From: an uncultured beta proteobacterium
Lineage (GTDB): Bacteria; Pseudomonadota; Gammaproteobacteria; Burkholderiales; Burkholderiaceae_C
Assembly: GCA_903885415.1 (NCBI GenBank)
Contig: CAISIP010000083.1
Location: 1 to 7,120, forward strand
Reading direction: 5' to 3'
DNA length: 7,120 bases
Shown: positions 1 to 6,476 of the stretch, piece after piece
Layout: each line of letters opens with the position of its first letter
How positions within the stretch are numbered: position 1 is the stretch's first letter
Program-made: the position numbers and the translations under genes
The notes under the pieces: generated by a model
Told to the model about the DNA's origin: nothing
The model's database searches: none
The model's input: the letters and a program-made list of their open reading frames with translations, nothing else

Positions 1-653
1 GCGCGCTGGTTCAGGACCGGCCGCAATTGCGCCAATTTGGCAAGCGCTTTGCAGGACTTCCGGTGCGCCATGCAGGAACGATGGGCGGCAACGTCGCCAA
101 TGGCTCGCCGATCGGTGACTCGATGCCGCTGCTGATCGCCCTGGGGGCCAGCGTGGTGTTGCTATCGTCGCGCGGCCACCGCGAGATGGCCCTCGAAGAT
201 CTCTACACCGGATACCGCAAGAACCGGATCGCTGCCGACGAAGTGCTGGGCTGGATCAAGGTGGCGCTGCCGGTCTCCGGTGAGCAGTGCCGGGTGTACA
301 AGATTTCCAGACGTTTTGACGACGACATTTCCGCCGTCTGCCTGGCGCTTTGCATGCGCATCGTCGACGGCCAGGTGCTGCACGCGTCGATCGGCGTCGG
401 CGGCGTCGCGACCACGCCGGTGCGCGCCCGCAAGACCGAGGCCGCGCTGCAGGCTCAGGCCTGGACGCAGCCAGCCGCGCACGAAGCCATGCGCGTGCTG
501 CGCGCCGAGTTCACCCCGATCTCGGATATGCGCGCCAGCGCCACCTACCGCCGCCAGGTGCTGGGCAACCTGCTGCAGCGCTACTGGCTCGAGAGCCAGG
601 GTGTGGAGAACATCAATCTGGAATCCTTCACACTGGCCGGAGATGCGCCATGA
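1..653 (+). CDS. xdhA: Xanthine dehydrogenase small subunit XdhA (FAD-binding), 3' part; 5' end outside window
   Basis: The reading frame is open from base 3 with no stop upstream, so this is the C-terminal 216 residues of a larger protein. XdhA carries two [2Fe-2S] clusters (N-terminal, not in the window) and FAD, and passes electrons from the molybdenum site in XdhB to NAD+. Visible near the start is the FAD-binding run AGTMGGNVANGSPIGDSMP (visible residues 24 to 42), the classic XDH/CO-dehydrogenase flavoprotein signature. It is followed by KISRRFDDDISAV, typical of the XDH FAD domain, and then the CODH flavoprotein C-terminal domain ending with FTPISDMRASATYRR. The stop TGA overlaps the ATG of xdhB (ATGA), so the two genes are co-transcribed and probably translationally coupled, as expected for subunits of one complex. 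No frameshift or missing motif is seen in the visible part. Family assignment is firm; substrate preference rests on XdhB. Confidence 0.95.
   Translation, partial: ALVQDRPQLRQFGKRFAGLPVRHAGTMGGNVANGSPIGDSMPLLIALGASVVLLSSRGHREMALEDLYTGYRKNRIAADEVLGWIKVALPVSGEQCRVYKISRRFDDDISAVCLALCMRIVDGQVLHASIGVGGVATTPVRARKTEAALQAQAWTQPAAHEAMRVLRAEFTPISDMRASATYRRQVLGNLLQRYWLESQGVENINLESFTLAGDAP
639..642 (+). promoter_or_regulatory. Shine-Dalgarno for xdhB inside xdhA
   Basis: GGAG lies seven bases before the ATG at 650, inside the last codons of xdhA. It fixes the xdhB start at 650 rather than at upstream in-frame codons, which would only extend the protein into xdhA sequence with no family resemblance. Together with the ATGA overlap it points to coupled translation of the two subunits. 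Confidence 0.75.
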
Positions 654-2968
654 AGGCTGCAACCGGGCTCGACGAAGAGCTGCGCGACCGCAAGGCGGCG
701 GGAAGGCCGGTGGCGCACGAAAGCGCTCGCGCGCAGGTGGCCGGTGCCGCCACCTATGTCGACGATATCGCCGAACCGCGCGGCACCCTGTTTGCCGCGC
801 CCATCCTGTCGGGCGTAGCGCATGGCCGGCTGACCGCGGTCGACGCCGATGCGGCGCTGGCGATGCCCGGCGTACGCGGCCTGGTGCTGTCACACGATAT
901 TCCCGGCTCCCGCATGCTGGCATCTTTTGCGGGCGACGAGCCGGTTTTCGCCATCGACCGGGTCGAGTATGTCGGCCAGGTCGTGGGGCTGATCGTCGCC
1001 GACAGCGTGATGCAGGCGCGCCGTGCAGCGCGCCGGGTGCAATTGAAGATCGAGGCGCTGCCGGCGATCCTCGGCGTCCAGGCGGCGCTAGCAGCCAAAA
1101 GCTATGTGCTGGCGCCGGTCTTCGTGCGCCGTGGTGATGCGGCACTGGCGATCAGCGGCGCGTCGCACAAGCTCGGCGGCACGCTCTCGGTCGGCGGCCA
1201 GGAGCATTTTTACCTCGAGGGTCAGGTTGCATTGGCGCTGCCGCAGGAACAGGGCCAGTGGCTGATCCATGCCAGCACCCAGCACCCCGGCGAGGTGCAG
1301 CACTGGGTCGCGCACGCGCTGGGCCTTGCCGGCAACGCGGTGCGCGTCGAGTGCCGGCGCATGGGCGGCGGCTTTGGCGGCAAGGAAACGCAGGCTGGCC
1401 ATGTCGCCGTCTGGGCAGCGGTGGCGGCACACAAGTTCGGACGCCCGATCAAGCTTCGGCTCGACCGTGACGACGACTTTCTGGTCACCGGTAAGCGACA
1501 TCCCTTCGAATTCCGCTACCAAGTCGGCTTCGACGATCAGGGCCTGCTGTGCGGACTCGAGCTCACGATGGCCGTGGACTGCGGCTTTTGCGCTGACCTC
1601 AGCGGTCCGGTGGCCGATCGTGCGATTTTTCATGCCGACAACGCCTACTTCCTGCAGGACGTGGCGATCGCCTCGTATCGCTGCAAGACCAATACCCAAA
1701 GCCATACGGCGTTCCGCGGCTTTGGCGGCCCGCAGGGAATGCTCGTCATCGAGGCGATCATGGGCGACATAGCGCGCAGCCTGGGCGTCGACGCGCTCGA
1801 TGTCCGCATGCGCAACCTCTACGGCGTGGGAACGCGCGATGTCACCCATTACCAGATGAAGGTAGAGGACAACATCCTGATGCCGCTGCTGTCACAACTT
1901 GAATCCAGCGCGCACTACCGCAGGCGCGGCTTGGCGATCAAGCGCTGGAACCGCGACAGTCCGGTGATCAAGCGCGGCATCGCGATCACGCCGGTGAAGT
2001 TCGGCATCTCCTTCACCGCCACACTGTTTAACCAGGCTGGCGCGCTGGTGCATGTCTATACCGACGGTAGCGTGCAGGTCAACCACGGCGGAACCGAGAT
2101 GGGCCAGGGTCTGCACACCAAGGTGGCGCAGTTGGTCGCCGACGAACTGGGCGTTGACCTGCAGCGGGTTCTCGCCACCGCCAGCGACACCAGCAAGATA
2201 CCCAACGCGTCCGCGACCGCAGCTTCCGCCGGAACCGACCTCAACGGAAGGGCCGCACAGTTTGCCGCCCGCCATGTGCGCGACAACCTGGCGCAGTTTG
2301 TCGGCGGGCTGGACGGTTGCGGAGCCGGCGCGGTGCAGTTTGCAGCGGGTCAGGTCCGCTCGCCAAAGGCCAGCCGCAGCTTTGAGTCAGTGGTGAAAAT
2401 GGCCTACGCGAATCGGATCCAGCTGTGGAGCGACGGCTTCTACCGCACGCCAAAAATTCACTATGACAAGGAAACACTAACCGGGCGACCCTTCTATTAT
2501 TTTTCCTATGGCGCCGCCTGCACCGAAGTGGCGATCGACACGCTGACCGGCGAGAGTCGGGTACTGGCGATTGACATCCTGCACGACGTCGGGCGCTCCA
2601 TCAACCCGGCCATCGACCAGGGGCAGATCGAGGGCGGCTTCGTTCAGGGCATGGGCTGGCTCACGACCGAGCAACTGGTATGGAACCCGCAGGGCGCGCT
2701 AACGACGCACGCGCCGAGCACCTACAAAATTCCATCTGCCGGTGACGTCCCGGCGCATTTCAAGCTGTCGTTCTGGAACCAGCCTAACCGGGAAGACAAT
2801 GTATTTGGCAGCAAAGCGGTCGGCGAGCCACCCTTCATGCTAGCCATCAGCGTCTTCGAAGCGCTGCGCGAGGCGGTCGCGGCAGCCACGCCGCAAGGGC
2901 GTGGACCGGTCGCGCTGTGTGCGCCGGCAAGCGCCGAAAATCTGCTGCGCGCGATCGCCTCGCGCTGA
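650..2968 (+). CDS. xdhB: Xanthine dehydrogenase large subunit XdhB (molybdopterin-binding)
   Basis: This is the catalytic subunit that hydroxylates hypoxanthine to xanthine and xanthine to urate at a Mo-cofactor; it works in the cytoplasm as an (XdhA-XdhB)2 heterotetramer. At 772 aa it has the usual length for bacterial XdhB. The N-terminal domain shows AHESARAQVAGAATYVDDI (residues 22 to 40). Cofactor motifs follow: GGQEHFYLEGQ, STQHPGEVQ, RMGGGFGGKETQ (residues 237 to 248), AFRGFGGPQG, TEMGQGLHTK and GSKAVGEPPF. By hand alignment to bovine XDH, Q211, E246, R324, R356, F358, F455/T456 and E726 match Q767, E802, R880, R912, F914, F1009/T1010 and the catalytic base E1261. The E246/R324 pair is the one that positions purines, so a true xanthine dehydrogenase is favoured over an aldehyde-oxidase relative. 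It overlaps xdhA by ATGA and has a good Shine-Dalgarno. The next gene is convergent, so the operon ends here without xdhC. Confidence 0.97.
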   Translation: MKAATGLDEELRDRKAAGRPVAHESARAQVAGAATYVDDIAEPRGTLFAAPILSGVAHGRLTAVDADAALAMPGVRGLVLSHDIPGSRMLASFAGDEPVFAIDRVEYVGQVVGLIVADSVMQARRAARRVQLKIEALPAILGVQAALAAKSYVLAPVFVRRGDAALAISGASHKLGGTLSVGGQEHFYLEGQVALALPQEQGQWLIHASTQHPGEVQHWVAHALGLAGNAVRVECRRMGGGFGGKETQAGHVAVWAAVAAHKFGRPIKLRLDRDDDFLVTGKRHPFEFRYQVGFDDQGLLCGLELTMAVDCGFCADLSGPVADRAIFHADNAYFLQDVAIASYRCKTNTQSHTAFRGFGGPQGMLVIEAIMGDIARSLGVDALDVRMRNLYGVGTRDVTHYQMKVEDNILMPLLSQLESSAHYRRRGLAIKRWNRDSPVIKRGIAITPVKFGISFTATLFNQAGALVHVYTDGSVQVNHGGTEMGQGLHTKVAQLVADELGVDLQRVLATASDTSKIPNASATAASAGTDLNGRAAQFAARHVRDNLAQFVGGLDGCGAGAVQFAAGQVRSPKASRSFESVVKMAYANRIQLWSDGFYRTPKIHYDKETLTGRPFYYFSYGAACTEVAIDTLTGESRVLAIDILHDVGRSINPAIDQGQIEGGFVQGMGWLTTEQLVWNPQGALTTHAPSTYKIPSAGDVPAHFKLSFWNQPNREDNVFGSKAVGEPPFMLAISVFEALREAVAAATPQGRGPVALCAPASAENLLRAIASR

Positions 2969-2991
2969 CAGGGCTGGCTTAGGAGGCGCGG

Positions 2992-3636
2992 CTAGGCCCC
3001 CGCCAACGAGCGCAGTCCAGCGGGGTCGACCAAGCTGAGGACGCGGCCCGAGACGCTGATCAGGCTGCGTTCGCGCAGCTGGCGCAACACCCGCGACAGC
3101 GTTTCGGGGGCGATTCCCAACTGTGCTGCGAGCATCCGCTTGCGCTGCTGCAGCATGACCGCCAGCGCTCCCTGCGGTCCGACCTCGGCATGGCGCAACA
3201 GCCACTCAGCGCAGCGTGCCTCGGCGTCCTTGGCCAGCCGGCTGACAGCCAGTTCGGTCTGCTGGCGATGCGCCAGCGCCACATCGCGCAAGACGCCCCG
3301 GGTGGCCTTGGGCAGGCCGCCCAACCAGTTCCTGAATGCGGCCATCGGCAAACGGCGCAAGGTCACCCGGGTCTCGGCCACTGCGTCGACGACGCTCGCA
3401 AGGCCGAGCAGCGCCGCGCTGGCCTCCAGCCAAAAAGGACCCTCTGCCGCGCCGAGCTGGTGTGCCAGCACACCGCCGTCCATCAGCCCCCGCGCGACCC
3501 GCCCCGACTCGATATGGCTGACGCAATTGAATGCCACGCCGCGCCGCAGAACCACCGTCCCGGGTTCCATGCAAATACGCTCGGAAGGCAGATCTAACAA
3601 CTCGGGGGGCAACATGGCGCCCAATGTGCAGCGCAT
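2992..3636 (-). CDS. Crp/Fnr-family transcriptional regulator with FNR-like recognition helix
   Basis: The 214-residue protein has the family's layout: an N-terminal beta-roll sensor domain (about 15 to 105, including EPGTVVLRRG and ESGRVARG), a long dimerisation helix (about 108 to 148) and a C-terminal winged helix. The helix-turn-helix is around residues 164 to 188, with recognition helix APETLSRVLRQL. E178, S181 and R182 match the E-xx-S-R contacts of E. coli FNR that read TTGAT half-sites, not the R-E-xxx-R set of CRP. Cysteines occur at 3, 22, 38 and 142; this spacing does not match the C20/C23/C29/C122 [4Fe-4S] set of FNR, and no CRP-like cAMP-binding signature is evident. The ligand is therefore unknown: O2 sensing through an Fe-S cluster is doubtful, and a DNR-like gas or redox role is possible. 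The start is uncertain: ATG at 3636 (used here) has a weak, distant AAGG, and ATG at 3615 (residue 8) is also possible. It lies downstream of the glycerate kinase on the same strand, 37 bp away, with an FNR-type box in the gap. Which genes it controls is not shown. Confidence 0.9.
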   Translation of the reverse strand: MRCTLGAMLPPELLDLPSERICMEPGTVVLRRGVAFNCVSHIESGRVARGLMDGGVLAHQLGAAEGPFWLEASAALLGLASVVDAVAETRVTLRRLPMAAFRNWLGGLPKATRGVLRDVALAHRQQTELAVSRLAKDAEARCAEWLLRHAEVGPQGALAVMLQQRKRMLAAQLGIAPETLSRVLRQLRERSLISVSGRVLSLVDPAGLRSLAGA

Positions 3637-3650
3637 GCCCGGGCAAAACC

Positions 3651-3664
3651 TTGAGCGATATCAA
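3651..3664. promoter_or_regulatory. FNR/DNR-type box upstream of the Crp/Fnr gene
   Basis: TTGAGCGATATCAA (+ strand) matches the FNR/ANR/DNR consensus TTGAT-N4-ATCAA at 9 of the 10 defined bases; on the coding (minus) strand it reads TTGATATCGCTCAA. It sits entirely in the 37-bp gap between the glycerate kinase stop and the regulator start, with its near edge 14 bases before the ATG at 3636. The adjacent gene encodes a protein whose recognition helix has the E-xx-S-R pattern that reads exactly this half-site, so autoregulation is the simplest inference. Binding has not been shown, and one 14-bp match can arise by chance, but its placement argues against that. Confidence 0.6.
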
Positions 3665-3673
3665 GACTCGGGG

Positions 3674-4993
3674 TCAGAGGATCAGGATCGCCCTGAAGTC
3701 GTTGACATTGGTATGGGTGGGGCCGCTGTGCACCAGATCGTCCAGCGCGCTGAAGAATCCATAGGCGTCGTTGCGGTCGAGGAAATCGCTAGCTGCCAGC
3801 CCCAGCACGGCCGCACGGGCCAGCGAATCGGGCGCGACAAAAGCGCCGGCGTTGTCCTCAATGCCGTCGATGCCGTCGGTATCCGCCGCCAATCCGAATA
3901 CGCCTGGCTGGCCCTGCAGCGCCAGCGCCAGCGCCAGGCAAAATTCGCCGGCGCGGCCTCCACGCCCGGGCGCTTCGCCCTCGCGCTGCGGACGCAGCGT
4001 CACCGTCGTCTCGCCACCGCTGAGCAGCACGCAGGGTCTGGGAAAAGGTTCCCCCTGTCGCGCGACTGCGCGCGCCAGCGCCGCATGCACCTTGGCCACC
4101 TCGCGCGACTCTCCCTCGACCGCATCGCTCAGGATATGGGCCGGCACGCCCGCGTCGCGCGACAGCTGCGCGGCCGCCTGCAGGCTTTGCTGCGGCGTTG
4201 CGATCACATGCACCCGGTTACGCACAAACAGCGGGTCCCCCGGCTTGGGCGTCTCCAGGCTGCCATCCGCCAGCGCCTGTTGGACGGCGGATGGCAGCGC
4301 GATACGGTAGCGCCGCAGGATGGCGAGCGCGTCGGCGCAGGTACTGGCGTCGGCGACCGTTGGGCCGCTGGCGATCACGCTGGGGTCGTCGCCCGGCACG
4401 TCGCTGATGGCCAGCGTCCACACCTGGGCCGGAGCGCAGGCTGCTGCCAACCGGCCGCCCTTGACGCGCGACAGATGCTTGCGCACGCAGTTCATCTCGG
4501 CGATGTCGGCACCGCTGGCGAGCAGGGCACGGTTGACCGCCTGTTTGTCCTGCAGCGTCAGACCTAGGGCGGGAAGGGTGAGCAGCGCCGACCCACCCCC
4601 GGAAATCAGGCACAGCGCCAGGTCGTCCCGGCCCAGACCCTGCGCCATCGCGAGCATGCGCTCGGCGCCGGCCAGGCCGGCGGCGTCGGGCACCGGATGC
4701 GCCGCCTGCACCACCTCGATGCGCTGGGTCACACCCTCAGGGCGCGGCGGGATATGGTCGTAGCGCGTCACGACCAGGCCCTGCAGCGGGGCGTCCTGCG
4801 GCCACAGCACCTCGAGCGCCTGCGCCATCGACGCCGCGGCCTTGCCAGCGCCTAGCACCACGGTTCGGCCGCCGGCTGGCACTGCGGGCAGAAACGGCGC
4901 CATGTTGTGCAGCGGCATTGCGCGGGTCACCGCCGCCTGAAACAGGCGCTGCAGAAATGCCCGCGGCTGCAAGCTAGTATCGGGGCTGTTCAT
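3674..4993 (-). CDS. ttuD: Glycerate 2-kinase, type II (GK-2/MOFRL family; TtuD/GckA-like)
   Basis: The 439-aa cytoplasmic enzyme phosphorylates D-glycerate with ATP, giving 2-phosphoglycerate. Homologues are often annotated as hydroxypyruvate reductase TtuD because of an early assignment; the sequence is that of a GK-2 kinase (GckA is another name). Family motifs in order: VVLGAGKAAASMA (residues 45 to 57, with the GKA lysine K51), SGGGSALL (131 to 138), NCVRKHLSRVKGGRLA (168 to 183), ISDVPGDDPSVIASGPT (196 to 212), then the C-terminal MOFRL domain with LSGGETTV (324 to 331), GGRAGEF (345 to 351), DTDGIDG (371 to 377) and GPTHTNVND (424 to 432). The start at 4993 is chosen because AGGAG lies six bases upstream and the family begins here; the frame stays open further upstream but runs across the divergent neighbour's start and shows no conserved sequence. 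In purine users this enzyme closes the glyoxylate-tartronate semialdehyde-glycerate route, which fits the XDH and deaminase neighbours; a role in tartrate or glycolate use is the alternative. Confidence 0.93.
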   Translation of the reverse strand: MNSPDTSLQPRAFLQRLFQAAVTRAMPLHNMAPFLPAVPAGGRTVVLGAGKAAASMAQALEVLWPQDAPLQGLVVTRYDHIPPRPEGVTQRIEVVQAAHPVPDAAGLAGAERMLAMAQGLGRDDLALCLISGGGSALLTLPALGLTLQDKQAVNRALLASGADIAEMNCVRKHLSRVKGGRLAAACAPAQVWTLAISDVPGDDPSVIASGPTVADASTCADALAILRRYRIALPSAVQQALADGSLETPKPGDPLFVRNRVHVIATPQQSLQAAAQLSRDAGVPAHILSDAVEGESREVAKVHAALARAVARQGEPFPRPCVLLSGGETTVTLRPQREGEAPGRGGRAGEFCLALALALQGQPGVFGLAADTDGIDGIEDNAGAFVAPDSLARAAVLGLAASDFLDRNDAYGFFSALDDLVHSGPTHTNVNDFRAILIL

Positions 4994-4999
4994 AGTGGG

Positions 5000-5004
5000 C
5001 TCCT
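5000..5004 (-). promoter_or_regulatory. Shine-Dalgarno for the glycerate kinase
   Basis: On the minus strand AGGAG stands six bases before the ATG at 4993. It is a strong, well-spaced site and decides the kinase start against the much longer open frame that extends to about 5317. Confidence 0.8.
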
Positions 5005-5023
5005 CAGGCGCAGGCGCCATTGT

Positions 5024-5049
5024 GCCGCGCCGCCAGCTTGCGGCGCCGC
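5024..5049. promoter_or_regulatory. Imperfect 26-bp palindrome between divergent genes (candidate operator)
   Basis: The 82-bp region between the divergent starts of glycerate kinase (4993) and the deaminase (5076) holds the core GCGCCGCCAGCTTGCGGCGC (5027 to 5046). It is a dyad of two 7-bp arms around AGCT, with one mismatched pair (5034/5039). Skipping one further mismatched pair (5026/5047), the symmetry extends by GC/GC to 5024 and 5049. A dyad centred between two divergent starts is where a dimeric regulator would sit to control both. An RNA hairpin in a leader is the alternative. No convincing -35/-10 pair was found on either strand of the gap; CACAAT near 5020 to 5025 on the minus strand is a weak -10 candidate for the kinase. 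GC-rich sequence makes chance dyads more likely, so the regulator role is inference. Confidence 0.45.
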
Positions 5050-5075
5050 CCGACGCGGGCCACCCAACACCAACC

Positions 5076-6476
5076 ATGAAAACACTGCTGATCGCCAACG
5101 CCCGCTGCGTCGCCACCTTCGACCATGCCGACCCGGCAAGCGCATCCGAGTTGCGCGACGCCTCGGTCTTCATCCGCGGCAACCGGATCGAAGCCATCGG
5201 GCCTGCAGCCGCGCTCCCCGCCAGCGCCGACGAGGTGATCGACGCGCGCGGCCACCTGGTGACCCCGGGCCTTGTCAACACCCACCACCATATGTTCCAG
5301 TCGCTGACGCGCGCCATTCCAGCGGTCCAGAACGCTGAGCTATTTGGCTGGCTGCGCGGCCTGTATCCGATCTGGCTCGGGCTGACGCCCGAAATGGTGC
5401 GGGTCTCGACCCAGGTAGCGATGGCGGAGCTGCTGCTCAGCGGGTGTACTACCAGCAGCGACCACCTCTACCTCTATCCCAACGGCGTGCGCCTCGACGA
5501 CAGCATCGATGCGGCCCGGGAAATCGGCATGCGCTTTACCGCCAGCCGCGGCAGCATGAGCGTGGGCCAGTCGCAGGGCGGACTGCCACCCGACGCGCTG
5601 GTAGAGCCCGAGGACTTCATCCTGCGCGACGCGCAGCGCCTGATCGAGCAGCACCATGACGGCGCATGGGGCGCGATGCTGCAGATCGCGCTGGCGCCTT
5701 GCGCGCCGTTTTCGGTCAGCCGCTCGCTGATGCGCGAGACCGCCAGCCTGGCGCGCAACTACCGCGTGCGGCTGCACACGCATCTGGCGGAAAACGACCA
5801 CGACATCGCCTACACCCGGGAGAAGTTCAATTGCACACCGGCGCAGTATGTGCAGGACCTGGGCTGGCTCGGCGACGACGTATGGCACGCACACTGCGTC
5901 AAGCTCGACGACGAAGGCATCAGCCTGTTTGCGGCCACGCGCACCGGCGTTGCGCATTGCCCCTGCAGCAATATGCGACTGGCCAGCGGAATGGCGCCGG
6001 TGCGGCGCATGCTCAGCGCCGGCGTGCCGGTAGGCCTCGGCGTCGACGGCAGTGCCAGCAGCGACGCGGCCCAGATGGTCAACGAAGCGCGGCAGGCGAT
6101 GCTGCTGGCGCGGGTGGCACGCTCGCTGGTGGCCTTCGGCTGCGATAGCGGCCCCGCCGAGATGGGCGCACGCGACGCGCTGGCGCTGGCAACGCGCGGC
6201 GGCGCACAGGTGCTGGGGCGCAACGACATCGGCCATCTGGCGCCCGGCATGTGCGCCGACTTGGCACTGTTCGACCTGCGGACGCTGGCGTTTGCAGGCG
6301 CCGCGGTGCACGACCCGGTCGCCAGTCTGCTGCTGTGCGCCAGTCCCCCGGCGGCCTACACGGTCGTCAACGGCCGTCTGGTGGTGCGCCAAGGGCAATT
6401 GACAACCGTCGATCTCGCGCCGCTGATCGAAAGGCACAACGCACTGTCCATGCAGCTCGCGCTGTCGGGCCCCTAA
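5076..6476 (+). CDS. 8-oxoguanine deaminase-type amidohydrolase (TRZ/ATZ family)
   Basis: The 466-aa protein belongs to the COG0402 metal-dependent amidohydrolases. Its closest recognisable relatives are the 8-oxoguanine deaminases typified by P. aeruginosa Pa0142, which convert 8-oxoguanine to urate and ammonia. The metal site is complete: NTHHH (H70 and H72), HTHLAE (H236, with conserved E239), HAHCVK (H273) and VDGS (D324). Subfamily hallmarks are TTSSDHLYLYPNG, RGSMSVGQSQGGLPPD, HCPCSNMRLASG and a C-terminal GHLAPGMCADLALFDL, where the beta-sandwich domain resumes. The start at 5076 is set by homology (KTLLIANARCV); no clear Shine-Dalgarno precedes it, and an open frame runs back to about 4995 without conserved sequence. 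It is divergent from the kinase and convergent with xdhC. Its product, urate, is the same as that of XDH next door, which supports the assignment. Guanine deaminase or an s-triazine or other aminohydrolase specificity cannot be fully excluded from sequence alone. Confidence 0.88.
   Translation: MKTLLIANARCVATFDHADPASASELRDASVFIRGNRIEAIGPAAALPASADEVIDARGHLVTPGLVNTHHHMFQSLTRAIPAVQNAELFGWLRGLYPIWLGLTPEMVRVSTQVAMAELLLSGCTTSSDHLYLYPNGVRLDDSIDAAREIGMRFTASRGSMSVGQSQGGLPPDALVEPEDFILRDAQRLIEQHHDGAWGAMLQIALAPCAPFSVSRSLMRETASLARNYRVRLHTHLAENDHDIAYTREKFNCTPAQYVQDLGWLGDDVWHAHCVKLDDEGISLFAATRTGVAHCPCSNMRLASGMAPVRRMLSAGVPVGLGVDGSASSDAAQMVNEARQAMLLARVARSLVAFGCDSGPAEMGARDALALATRGGAQVLGRNDIGHLAPGMCADLALFDLRTLAFAGAAVHDPVASLLLCASPPAAYTVVNGRLVVRQGQLTTVDLAPLIERHNALSMQLALSGP

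Noticed and set aside
350..649. In-frame upstream extension of xdhB to a start at 350
   Set aside because: The extension overlaps xdhA by 300 bases, is arginine-rich without family similarity, and the ATG at 650 has a good Shine-Dalgarno and gives the normal length.
162..1145. 327-residue minus-strand frame across the xdhA/xdhB junction, and a similar one at 1088 to 1849
   Set aside because: Both lie opposite well-conserved XDH motifs and have the H/R/A-rich composition of antisense shadows.
2385..2520. Slightly more A/T-rich stretch within xdhB as a sign of a transferred segment
   Set aside because: It encodes conserved XDH sequence (FYRTPK and FYYFSYGAAC), whose F, Y, K and N codons force more A/T; the frame and family similarity continue on both sides.
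3702..3707. TTGACA on the + strand as a -35 element
   Set aside because: It is inside the glycerate kinase gene on the antisense strand with no -10-like hexamer about 17 bases downstream.
3140..4567. 475-residue open frame on the + strand opposite the regulator and glycerate kinase
   Set aside because: It spans two convincing minus-strand genes and their gap, has low-complexity composition rich in R, A and Q with no recognisable domain, and is explained by the G/C-rich third positions of the opposite strand.
4994..5317. N-terminal extension of glycerate kinase up to 5317
   Set aside because: It would run through the divergent intergenic region and the first part of the deaminase; the ATG at 4993 has AGGAG at ideal spacing.
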